Assembly (NCBI GenBank): GCA_945860325.1
Contig: CAMARL010000008.1
Location: 1 to 23,772, forward strand
DNA length: 23,772 nucleotides
Direction: 5' to 3'
Source of the DNA: Spirosoma fluviale
GTDB lineage: Bacteria > Bacteroidota > Bacteroidia > Cytophagales > Spirosomataceae
Shown here: piece after piece, positions 1 through 6,617 of the stretch
Layout: every line of letters begins with the position of its first letter
Position numbering within the stretch: the first letter of the stretch is position 1
The notes under the pieces: model-generated
The model's input: only the letters and a program-made list of their open reading frames with translations
Databases searched by the model: none
What the model was told of the DNA's origin: nothing
Position numbers and translations under genes: made by a program

Positions 1-797
1 AAAGGATATGTTTTTAAGGCCAAATTATATCCAAAAGGTTGCAAATATTTATCTTGGGCCAATCCATCTTTTTCAGCGACTGACATCACATGAACCGATT
101 TAATAAATCCTAAAGAAGTGGGATTATCTCCATCACTAATCCAGTTTGATCCTATAATTCCCAAAGCATTTGAGTGATTTTTTACATATTCAATGACTGC
201 TGGGTTAGAGCCGGCAGCAAAGACGGCCAATTTCTGAGTCCCTGGAATACCTAATTTGTCGATTAAAAATTTAATGTTGCTTGAATTTGCTTTGTCCACC
301 ACCAATAAAATTTCTCCAGAAACAGAACGAGCACCCATTGTATTCCAATTGGAAATCTTTCCTTCCATTAAGTCTTTCAATTTGGGTAAACTAATTAAGG
401 TATCCGTATTTTGCTTATTAGTTAAAAGAGCAATTCCATCAGCGGCAAATGGGAAACTGCGGTAAGTTATTTTTTCACGCGTAAAAATTTCCTTTTCCTT
501 AGAAGTAAGGTCCCTGGAAACTACAATAGATCGAACTTTTTCGTTTAACAAATCGGCTACTGCTTCATTTTCAGGCGTGAATTTTAAACTAATATGAGCA
601 AAATGATAATTATTTTCAAAAGCTGTTTTTTCAGCTTTTAATAGCAACTGAAAAGACTCATCCACAGCGATGACAATTTCCCCTTGCGCTGGCCCGTCCT
701 TAATGTCCTCTTTTTTACTGAACAACGAACATGAAAAAAAGATGCAGGAAAGGAAAAACACTCCACATAAATTACGAGCCGTATTCGCCATATTCAT
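1..797 (-). CDS. PstS-like substrate-binding lipoprotein, partial (3' end beyond the window)
   Basis: Reading the minus strand from the ATG at 797 (a second in-frame ATG lies at 791) gives an open frame that runs off the left edge, about 265 residues. The N-terminus has a hydrophobic stretch ending in FFLSCIFFSCS, a plausible lipoprotein signal with the lipidated Cys near residue 23 (or 18), so I infer a membrane-anchored envelope protein. The body has features of the periplasmic phosphate-binding (PBP-like/PstS) fold: an early GEIVIAVDES strand, a central FAADGIALLTN, then LKDLMEGKISNWN and later NHSNALGIIGSNWISD. Its start overlaps the end of the small upstream membrane-protein gene by about 25 bp, so it is probably the last known member of the exbB-exbD-exbD-tonB operon. 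No ABC permease or ATPase gene is visible. The ligand is unknown; phosphate is only a guess from the fold. Confidence 0.75.
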   Translation of the reverse strand, partial: MNMANTARNLCGVFFLSCIFFSCSLFSKKEDIKDGPAQGEIVIAVDESFQLLLKAEKTAFENNYHFAHISLKFTPENEAVADLLNEKVRSIVVSRDLTSKEKEIFTREKITYRSFPFAADGIALLTNKQNTDTLISLPKLKDLMEGKISNWNTMGARSVSGEILLVVDKANSSNIKFLIDKLGIPGTQKLAVFAAGSNPAVIEYVKNHSNALGIIGSNWISDGDNPTSLGFIKSVHVMSVAEKDGLAQDKYLQPFGYNLALKTYP

Positions 798-1017
798 CTT
801 CTTTTAATTCTTTATAATATAAATATGCTCTATAAAATCTAAAAAATCCATAGGCCAAAAATAATAATCCTAGGTAAAAATTAATGGACACCTCAAACCA
901 GAAACCTAGTTGGGCCTCCGACCAAAACGCCACATAAACACCTAACAAACAATAAGCTAGGGCAGCGATTAACCGAAACAAAACATTAATTACTTCTGCA
1001 GCTGACAATTTCATCAT
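772..1017 (-). CDS. small two-helix inner-membrane protein of the tonB operon
   Basis: An 81-residue protein starting at one of two adjacent ATGs (1017 or 1014). A longer frame from a TTG is possible but less likely. Two hydrophobic segments at roughly residues 8-30 and 42-62 predict a helical hairpin in the membrane. The tail is strongly acidic (KELKEDEYGEYGS). I do not recognise a named family. It sits between tonB and the PstS-like lipoprotein on the same strand and overlaps the latter, so the two are probably translationally coupled. A role alongside the TonB-ExbBD complex or the lipoprotein is inferred from position only. Confidence 0.7.
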   Translation of the reverse strand: MMKLSAAEVINVLFRLIAALAYCLLGVYVAFWSEAQLGFWFEVSINFYLGLLFLAYGFFRFYRAYLYYKELKEDEYGEYGS

Positions 1018-1035
1018 GAATGTTAAAAACAATCA

Positions 1036-1063
1036 GACCTGCCAAAAACAAATTTAGCAGGTC
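1036..1063 (-). terminator. hairpin after tonB, possible weak terminator or processing site
   Basis: A perfect 7-bp inverted repeat, GACCTGC at 1036-1042 and GCAGGTC at 1057-1063, with a 14-nt loop, lies about 20 bp downstream of the tonB stop codon. On the minus strand a T-rich stretch (GTTTTTAAC) follows after a few bases. The T-run is not immediately adjacent, so termination may be partial. It could lower expression of the two downstream genes relative to tonB. Confidence 0.4.
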
Positions 1064-1083
1064 CGAAAGAAATAAATAAAATA

Positions 1084-1902
1084 TTATTCAGATAATACGA
1101 AGGTAATTGGCTGAGTAAATCTTGAACGTACTGCACGGCCAGACTGCTTGCCTGGATTCCATTTAGGTACTGATTTAATCACGCGCATTGCTTCCTCATC
1201 GCAACCAAATCCCACTGATTTTAAAATCTGAACATCTTGAATTGATCCATCCGTGTTAACAACGAACTGAACATAAACCTTACCGCCAACGTTGGCACGC
1301 TGAGCAGCTGATGGGTATTTTAAATTTCGCTGAAGGAACGCACCAAAGGCACGTGGTCCACCAGGGAATTCAGCTTGTTGTTCCACCGCAGTAAAGATTT
1401 CGTCTTCTGCAGGCTTAGGTGGCTCTACTGGAGCTGAACCTTTCGCATCTGGATCAACAGGTGGTTCGAAATTTTCCGTTTCACCCTTCACAGTTTCAGA
1501 AGCTGTATTTCCTTTTACCTCCTCTGGTGGCGGCTCAGGCTTTGTAACTTCCTCATCACGTTTGATCTCAGGAGGTAAAAACTTAGTCGTAGTTACCTTA
1601 GGGATTTCTTTGGGTGGTGGCGGTGGTGGCGGCGGCGGCAACTCAACCTTCTTAGGTGGAGGTGGCGCGTCTAATTTCATTACTTCAGCAGTGATTTCTT
1701 CCTTGCTATTGATGTTTGCCGTCAACTGTTTCCAGAATGCTGCAATCAACAATGCACCTACGAAAAGAGCAGAGCCTAGTAATACCGACCGTTTGATAAC
1801 CTTTGGATAGGTAGTCCTTAGAATAAAAGCACCAAATTCTCGGTTCTTCTCTCTAAAGATAATGTCATCCAATGTAGCATCTTGGCTTATTACTTGTGAC
1901 AT
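1084..1902 (-). CDS. tonB: energy transducer TonB
   Basis: A 272-residue TonB. It links the proton-motive force harvested by ExbB/ExbD in the inner membrane to outer-membrane receptors. Residues 1-37 are cytoplasmic, including FREKNREFGAFILR, a type of N-terminus common in Bacteroidetes TonB proteins. Residues about 38-57 form the single membrane anchor. A proline-rich periplasmic spacer follows, with nine consecutive Pro at 89-97 and further PPP/PEP clusters to about 165. The C-terminal TonB domain (about 172-272) shows FPGG, LKYPSAAQ, GKVYVQFVVNTDGS, EEAMRVIKSVPKWNPG and the final PITFVL. It lies downstream of exbB-exbD-exbD on the same strand, 44 bp after the second exbD, so it is almost certainly co-transcribed with its motor. 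The Pro run is encoded by a GC-rich triplet tract unlike the surrounding DNA. Confidence 0.95.
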   Translation of the reverse strand: MSQVISQDATLDDIIFREKNREFGAFILRTTYPKVIKRSVLLGSALFVGALLIAAFWKQLTANINSKEEITAEVMKLDAPPPPKKVELPPPPPPPPPKEIPKVTTTKFLPPEIKRDEEVTKPEPPPEEVKGNTASETVKGETENFEPPVDPDAKGSAPVEPPKPAEDEIFTAVEQQAEFPGGPRAFGAFLQRNLKYPSAAQRANVGGKVYVQFVVNTDGSIQDVQILKSVGFGCDEEAMRVIKSVPKWNPGKQSGRAVRSRFTQPITFVLSE

Positions 1903-1946
1903 AGTATTTCTTAATTTAAAAATTTATTAAATAGGCTGTCGCCATT

Positions 1947-2465
1947 TTATTTACCCGAACGTTTAATTAAAGCCTCCGAAAATGGATCAATCTCTAATAA
2001 GGCATAACGCTTATTTCCAGTAATCGCACATTCATCAAGCATATCCACCATATTACGGTATTTTGCTTTTTTCGTTGGTTTAATAACGAGCGTAAAGTTG
2101 TTCCCGATTTTCTTCTTCAAATCCGCAATTACCTTACGAATACCTGTATCAGAATAATCAGTCACATCTATTTTAGTACCTGCATCAGTCGGGATACCTT
2201 GGTAATAATACACCTTAAACTCATCTGGAATGACCGTTAGGGTCTCAGACAATTTAACTGGTGACGTTTCCTTTGTATCCGTCTTATCAGGCATGTTTAA
2301 TTGCATGGTCACGGGTTTAGCTAACGTAGTCGTTAACATAAAGAAAGTGATTAGCAAGAAGCCTAAGTCCACCATGGGTGTCATGTCAATTTTGGTTGAC
2401 ATTTTTTTACTTCGCTTCTTCCCTCCGCCTTTCTTACCCCCACCGGAGCTATCTATTTCTGCCAT
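1947..2465 (-). CDS. exbD: ExbD/TolR family protein (second copy)
   Basis: A 172-residue ExbD-family protein, part of the proton-driven ExbB-ExbD-TonB motor. The N-terminus is Gly/Lys-rich (GGGKKGGGKKRSKK). It leads into IDMTPMVDLGFLLITFFML, the single transmembrane helix, in which Asp33 is the conserved membrane carboxylate that carries protons. The rest is a periplasmic domain ending in a typical segment, about 141-160 (NMVDMLDECAITGNKRYALL). It is 26 bp downstream of the other exbD gene and is not a close duplicate of it. Two different ExbD genes in tandem is a common Bacteroidetes layout; the paralogues may form mixed dimers. Confidence 0.93.
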   Translation of the reverse strand: MAEIDSSGGGKKGGGKKRSKKMSTKIDMTPMVDLGFLLITFFMLTTTLAKPVTMQLNMPDKTDTKETSPVKLSETLTVIPDEFKVYYYQGIPTDAGTKIDVTDYSDTGIRKVIADLKKKIGNNFTLVIKPTKKAKYRNMVDMLDECAITGNKRYALLEIDPFSEALIKRSGK

Positions 2466-2491
2466 TTCTTAATCTAATTAATAATGAATAC

Positions 2492-3091
2492 TTATTTCGG
2501 TTTTCCCTCAGGAGATGTAATCAATTGGAATATATTGATATTTTGCGCTTGCAAAGTACCAATGATATCACTGAAAACGTCATAATTAGAATTTTGATCT
2601 CCTTTGATCGCAATCTTCAGATTTGGATTTGATAATTTGGCATATCCTACCCAATATGACAGCTCATTACTAGCTGAATCGATCGGAATACCTTTTATCA
2701 ATTTTTTCGCATCTGCTGGTTTCATATTCAACACTTGACGCATCGCACCAGCCGGGTAGCCTACAATTTCAGAAGCCATATAGTTCTTCTTCATCTCAGC
2801 TGTTATAGCAACTCCATAGCGACTAGCCATGCGCTCTAACATAAACTCCCTACCTAATTGATCGTCAGATGCCAAATAAACACCACCCTCATTCGATACA
2901 CTTATAGTCAGCATACCATCTTTCGCATTCAAAGGTTTCTCTGAAATAGATGATGGTGGAACTATGGTAACTGCCTCCTCAGGACGAAACTTCGCGGTTA
3001 ACATGAAGAACGTCAACAAAAGGAAAGCCACGTCACACATCGCTGTCATATCGAGTGATACACTTTGTCGTTTGGCTTTAACTTTTGGCAT
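2492..3091 (-). CDS. exbD: ExbD/TolR family protein (first copy)
   Basis: A 199-residue ExbD-family protein. After a basic N-terminus (MPKVKAKRQS) comes SLDMTAMCDVAFLLLTFFML, the membrane helix with the conserved proton-carrying Asp20. The periplasmic part is longer than in the downstream exbD, with an insertion around residues 85-150. It ends with LKIAIKGDQNSNYDVFSDII, the usual end of an ExbD domain where a conserved Asp/Asn-rich turn precedes a helix. It lies between exbB and the second exbD in the same operon. The extra periplasmic segment suggests a different partner or regulatory contact from the second copy (inference). Confidence 0.92.
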   Translation of the reverse strand: MPKVKAKRQSVSLDMTAMCDVAFLLLTFFMLTAKFRPEEAVTIVPPSSISEKPLNAKDGMLTISVSNEGGVYLASDDQLGREFMLERMASRYGVAITAEMKKNYMASEIVGYPAGAMRQVLNMKPADAKKLIKGIPIDSASNELSYWVGYAKLSNPNLKIAIKGDQNSNYDVFSDIIGTLQAQNINIFQLITSPEGKPK

Positions 3092-3129
3092 AACAATTAA
3101 TAATTTGAACTGTGAAAAATAATTTAAAA

Positions 3130-3143
3130 TAGGCTTCCGCCTA
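3130..3143 (-). terminator. small hairpin plus T-rich tail between exbB and exbD
   Basis: On the minus strand a 5-bp stem, TAGGC/GCCTA, closes a GGAA (GNRA-type) tetraloop and is followed by TTTTAAATTATTTTT. It begins 14 bp after the exbB stop. The stem is short, so this is at most a partial terminator or an mRNA 3'-end stabiliser. Such an element would give more exbB than exbD transcript, which fits the known excess of ExbB over ExbD in the motor (5:2 in solved structures). Confidence 0.4.
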
Positions 3144-3156
3144 AAAGGTTCAAATA

Positions 3157-3993
3157 TTAATTATGATGCGTAGCATAATTTTGGTTAACGCTCAAACCAA
3201 TCTCATCAATGCAATAAGTTAATTCATCAATTTTAGATGTAAATAAGTTATACGCAATGATACAGATCGCTGAAGTACCAATTCCTAACGCTGTATTTAC
3301 AAGCGCCTCAGAGATACCATTCGCTAATGCTGTTGAATCCGTAGATCCACCTGAATTTCCTAAAGCAGAGAACGCCTTAATCATACCGATTACCGTTCCT
3401 AAAAGACCAATTAACGTAGACACCGAAGCTAATGTAGCAATGATCGTTAAGTTTTTCTCTAACATAGGTAACTCTAATGAAGTAGCTTCCTCAACTTCTT
3501 TACTTAAAGAAGCTAATTTTTGCTCCTTATCTAAAGACTTGTCGCCAGTCAATTGCTTGTACTTTTTCACTGCAGAAAGTGTTACGTTTCCAACAGATCC
3601 TTTTTGCTTGTTACATGCAGCGATTGCAGCTTCAGCATCATCCTTATCTAAAGATGCTTGAATCGAACGAACGAATGCATTTACATCACCCGTTCCTTTT
3701 GCTTTTCCAATAGTCAATAAACGCTCAATTGAAAATGTTAGAGCCGTTAAGAAACACGTTATCAAAACTGGTACAATGACACCACCCTTATATACGATAC
3801 CAAAGTAATCGCCTGGAAGTGGATGACCTTCATTTGTTCCACCTTCAAAGTGTGAACCATCTCCCATGACAAACATGAAAATAAGAATGGAAATAACAAA
3901 TAAAATAATTAAAATTAAACCTGCAGAAATACCGCCAGATTTTTTTTCAGTTGCAGCTGGCTTAGCAGCTGGCTTTGGTTGTTGTGTACTCAT
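3157..3993 (-). CDS. exbB: MotA/TolQ/ExbB proton channel family protein
   Basis: A 278-residue inner-membrane channel protein, the stator of the TonB motor. It starts with a low-complexity Lys/Ala/Pro head (1-18), then has hydrophobic segments at about 21-45, 69-93, 181-208 and 229-251. The extra first helix is frequent in Bacteroidetes ExbB proteins. The region 181-251 is the MotA/TolQ/ExbB signature, including ASVSTLIGLLGTVIGMIKAF and ISEALVNTALGIGTSAICII, with the pore-lining Thr residues. Between helices 2 and 3 is the expected cytoplasmic domain (about 94-180, with SKEVEEATSLELPMLEKNL). It is the first gene of the operon; a long AT-rich leader lies upstream. TonB, and two ExbD genes downstream, argue for ExbB rather than TolQ. 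Confidence 0.93.
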   Translation of the reverse strand: MSTQQPKPAAKPAATEKKSGGISAGLILIILFVISILIFMFVMGDGSHFEGGTNEGHPLPGDYFGIVYKGGVIVPVLITCFLTALTFSIERLLTIGKAKGTGDVNAFVRSIQASLDKDDAEAAIAACNKQKGSVGNVTLSAVKKYKQLTGDKSLDKEQKLASLSKEVEEATSLELPMLEKNLTIIATLASVSTLIGLLGTVIGMIKAFSALGNSGGSTDSTALANGISEALVNTALGIGTSAICIIAYNLFTSKIDELTYCIDEIGLSVNQNYATHHN

Positions 3994-4102
3994 TAGTTTG
4001 GTAAATTTGGGGTTAAAAAATTAATAGTTTACATAACACTTTCAAAAAACACAAGACACGTAGTTTTCATAATTCTCGCTTCCTTGGTATTTTCAGTGAA
4101 AG

Positions 4103-4110
4103 CAAAAGTA
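4103..4110 (-). promoter_or_regulatory. candidate Bacteroidetes -7 box for the exbB operon
   Basis: The minus strand reads TACTTTTG, an exact match to the TAnnTTTG -7 consensus of Bacteroidetes primary sigma factors. It is oriented toward exbB and implies a 5' leader of about 100 nt. No convincing -33 TTG lies at the right distance, so this rests on one element in AT-rich DNA. Confidence 0.35.
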
Positions 4111-4252
4111 ATGTAATTCTAATTTAATTTTAACATGGTTTAGGTTATATTAAGATGATTTTTTTTTCATGTCAAAGAAGCCTATTGTACTATCTTAATA
4201 TTTTCCCTTAAATAGCATCGATTATAGAGTACTTTTTCGGGATTAAGAATTT

Positions 4253-4281
4253 AAAAAAAAATTAAAAAAAAATTAAAAAAA
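4253..4281. repeat. phased A-tracts (A9-TT-A9-TT-A7)
   Basis: Three runs of A (9, 9 and 7 bases) are separated by TT, giving an 11-bp period close to one helical turn. Phased A-tracts are known to bend DNA. The block lies 60 bp upstream of the DUF721 start, on the far side of the exbB leader, so it may act as an UP-like element or architectural site. It is also prone to replication slippage. Confidence 0.7.
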
Positions 4282-4340
4282 CCTCAAATTGGTATAATTT
4301 ATCGGCTAATTATTAATTTAGACTTCTATTTAGTCAACAC

Positions 4341-4670
4341 ATGGATTCTCCTTTTTATAAAAAAAGCCCAAAAGCATCTTCTAGAAAAAGTGATAGCTCC
4401 TCTCTTAAAGAAGCCATTGAGTCGCTGCTTAAAATTTATAAATTACAAGGAAAATTTGACGAGACCTATGTGTCGGCCAACTGGGAGCTAATTATGGGCA
4501 AGCCGATCGCTGCCAGAACGCAAAAGGTGTATGTCACCAATCACAAATTATTTCTTCAAATCGATTCAGCGCCACTCAAAAAAGAATTGATGATGGCCAA
4601 ACAAAAAATGATCGAATTAATTAACAAATCAGCTGACAACGAGGTAGTTAAGGAAGTGATTTTTCTTTAA
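4341..4670 (+). CDS. DUF721 / DciA-like protein
   Basis: A 109-residue protein. The conserved part, about 22-109, matches the DUF721 pattern: SLKEAIESLLKIYKLQGKFDE, then VSANWELIMGKPIAARTQKVYVTNHKLFLQIDSAPLKKELMM and a closing IELINK...VVKEVIFL. DUF721 includes DciA, the ancestral loader of the replicative helicase DnaB. The short Bacteroidetes forms lack extra domains and their function is less certain. The first 20 residues are basic and Ser-rich. The last 23 bp overlap the end of the opposing GT87-like gene. Here it stands alone, with no replication or repair gene beside it. Confidence 0.8.
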   Translation: MDSPFYKKSPKASSRKSDSSSLKEAIESLLKIYKLQGKFDETYVSANWELIMGKPIAARTQKVYVTNHKLFLQIDSAPLKKELMMAKQKMIELINKSADNEVVKEVIFL

Positions 4671-5835
4671 TGCCTACGCTTGTAGAGTCGTCCATCCACA
4701 AATCATAGGCTAAAACACACCAAACAATTAATAATGGCAAAATCATTAATGCATATTGATTAATGTATGCTTCACGAATGTAGCGAGGGAATAAATCCGT
4801 AGGAGAAAAGCTTGATATAAGTAATGTGCCAACCAGCAAGCTACACCTTACCTTATTTTTAGGTCCCAAAATGAACCATAATCCTACCCCTGGAAACGCC
4901 ATAATTAACGTGGGTGATTCAGTTCCCGTACTCGCAAGCATCAAGTAAATGATCACGAAGGCTAAAATCCTTAATTGGAAATCAATCCGACCCCATTTCG
5001 CCGGCTGAAAATAAACAATCACATTTAATAGCATCGATGGAATCAAAAACCATAAATTGGATAAATTAGCATCCCCAAAAATACGGCGAAACATGCCCAT
5101 CACGCATACATCTGTTCGTACATTTTGAATATTTATATTTAGTTCATTCTTGTGAGTCAGTATCCCAATCCAATCATAATACGTTTGAATACCATATTGA
5201 TAACCTCCTAAAATCATCGGGGTAATCCCCCAAATGACCAACCACACAATTAAATAATAAAAAAAGAGGAGCCTAGTTTTTGAAAAAAAGAAAAAAGCCA
5301 ATCCTACAATGCCATAGAATTTAATCAAGATCCCTAAAATGATTAAACAGGCTGCCCAAAAATCCCGACCCCGATGAACATAAATATAACTCCACAAAAT
5401 CATAGAGATACATAAGCCATGAAATTGCGTGTTTAAAAGAGCAGTAATCGCAGAATTCAAAATAATCCACAAAATACTAGCTCGCTGATCTATCCGAATG
5501 GGCAAATGCTGAATCGCAAAATATAAAATGGCTGAGTTACACAAATTCCAAATCACGACGCTCAAGCCTAAGGGCATCCACGAAAAAGGAGCCATCAAAA
5601 TAGCGAAAACAGGACCATATAAATACAGATCAAAATACTCTTTTGGATATTCTACATACAGCGGCATTTGATTAAAAAAATGACCTGTACTCGATTTGAA
5701 AATGACAAAATTATTAATATGAGAATGAACATCAGAAAGCAGATACTGCTTCAAGCCTGTGATAATGCCGAGCAATAGCCATATTGAGATTAAAACGGAA
5801 GGCCGACTATGCCATTTGATTTCCTTATTTTCCAT
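4648..5835 (-). CDS. GT87-like polytopic membrane glycosyltransferase (GT-C fold)
   Basis: A 395-residue protein with about ten hydrophobic segments spread over its length (first at about 12-32, then 72-90, 95-112, 120-180, 188-210, and a C-terminal group from about 255 to 375). The first large loop contains NQMPLYVEYPKEYFDLYLYGPVFAILMAPFS, where the LYGPVFA..MAPFS pattern after a short acidic/aromatic loop is typical of the GT87/DUF2029 family. Those enzymes transfer a sugar from a polyprenyl-phosphate donor on the outer face of the inner membrane. The gene start overlaps the deacetylase stop by 11 bp, and a lipid-phosphate-sugar synthase homologue lies just upstream, which supplies the expected donor. 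The acceptor and sugar are unknown. It could also belong to another GT-C family; membrane topology was judged by eye. Confidence 0.75.
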   Translation of the reverse strand: MENKEIKWHSRPSVLISIWLLLGIITGLKQYLLSDVHSHINNFVIFKSSTGHFFNQMPLYVEYPKEYFDLYLYGPVFAILMAPFSWMPLGLSVVIWNLCNSAILYFAIQHLPIRIDQRASILWIILNSAITALLNTQFHGLCISMILWSYIYVHRGRDFWAACLIILGILIKFYGIVGLAFFFFSKTRLLFFYYLIVWLVIWGITPMILGGYQYGIQTYYDWIGILTHKNELNINIQNVRTDVCVMGMFRRIFGDANLSNLWFLIPSMLLNVIVYFQPAKWGRIDFQLRILAFVIIYLMLASTGTESPTLIMAFPGVGLWFILGPKNKVRCSLLVGTLLISSFSPTDLFPRYIREAYINQYALMILPLLIVWCVLAYDLWMDDSTSVGIKEKSLP

Positions 5836-6616
5836 CTGAAAGGTTTTTTACGTACTCATTCATCGTGATGAAATCCTCCGAATGATTTTTTTTCAATCCC
5901 TTTAAATAGGCTTGAAGTTTAGTAAGTAAGGCTCCTTGGTGACCTCTTTTTACATGAAAAGGCAAGGGATATTTTGACAAGTCTGCAAATTCCCATGGAT
6001 GAAAATACACGTTTATAAACCTGTTTTTTCTCAAACAGATGTGAGATAAATAATTAAAAACAAATAAAGGGAAATTTTTAAAGGCCAACCAAAATAAAGG
6101 GATTCGTGTTTTAGGCGTAACCGAAGCAGGCACATTCCATAGCTCATGCTCGAAAAAAGGGCATGTTGGCTTATCGCGATGATCATACCGGCCCGGAATC
6201 CAAGTTGGATTAAGAGACGAGTGATACGCATAACCGGCCAGTTTGATTTCAGTTTCATCCACATATTGCATCCTGGCCATCCGAAAACCTGTCACCATGC
6301 GGCCACTCAGTTTTTCCAAAAGATCCTTCGATGATTTTAAATCCTTTTTCGCGTCAAAACTTCCATGAAAATACCCATGTGAAGCCAATTCATGCCTTGG
6401 ATGTAATTGTGAAATCCAATCAGGGTTGTTTTCTGCAAAAACCCCCGTACAAAAAATGGTGATGGGTATTTCTAATGCGTCAACCAATTCCATGAAATTT
6501 TTCAAGCCCTTTCTAGAGACCGCCAATTGTTCCTCCAATGAGAGTTCAAACCCATATTCTAAGGGTATATCACACTCTTCAACATCCAAGGTAATCATGA
6601 TTTTAGGTGTGGCCAT
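5825..6616 (-). CDS. polysaccharide deacetylase (NodB-homology) family protein
   Basis: A 263-residue protein without a signal peptide, so it probably acts at the cytoplasmic side. Motif 1 is MITLDVEECD: Asp11 is in the metal/base position, and the DVE form replaces the classic DDG. Motif 2 is ASHGYFHG, giving the zinc ligands His80 and His84 of the SHxxxH signature. Near the C-terminus NVYFHPWEF carries the conserved late His. The motif-3 region reads GFRMARMQ and lacks the usual Arg-x-Pro, so the active site is divergent there. The family removes N- or O-linked acyl groups from sugars. Only one base separates it from the GT2 stop, and it overlaps the GT87 start by 11 bp, so the three genes form one operon. 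I infer a substrate that is a lipid-linked amino sugar, as for ArnD and NaxD, but this is not shown by the sequence. Confidence 0.85.
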   Translation of the reverse strand: MATPKIMITLDVEECDIPLEYGFELSLEEQLAVSRKGLKNFMELVDALEIPITIFCTGVFAENNPDWISQLHPRHELASHGYFHGSFDAKKDLKSSKDLLEKLSGRMVTGFRMARMQYVDETEIKLAGYAYHSSLNPTWIPGRYDHRDKPTCPFFEHELWNVPASVTPKTRIPLFWLAFKNFPLFVFNYLSHICLRKNRFINVYFHPWEFADLSKYPLPFHVKRGHQGALLTKLQAYLKGLKKNHSEDFITMNEYVKNLSDGK

Positions 6617-6617
6617 G

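Larger units (their letters stand above)
3994..4340. other. divergent AT-rich intergenic region between exbB and the DUF721 gene
   Basis: This 347-bp stretch has no convincing gene. Reading outward it must hold the promoters of the leftward exbB operon and of the rightward DUF721 gene. I see one -7 box for exbB (4103-4110), and a set of phased A-tracts at 4253-4281 beside the DUF721 start. No clear terminator, tRNA or small RNA is visible. A long leader of about 100 nt upstream of exbB is implied if the -7 box is real. Confidence 0.6.

Noticed and set aside
1562..1810. Plus-strand open frame with a run of glycines
   Set aside because: It is the reverse complement of the TonB proline tract.
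1936..1943. GGC-N4-GCC mini-hairpin between exbD and tonB as a terminator
   Set aside because: A 3-bp stem is too weak to list as a feature; it is mentioned only with the exbB-exbD hairpin.
3257..3661. Plus-strand open frame of 134 codons opposite exbB
   Set aside because: It is the mirror of a well-supported exbB gene; its translation has no recognisable domain.
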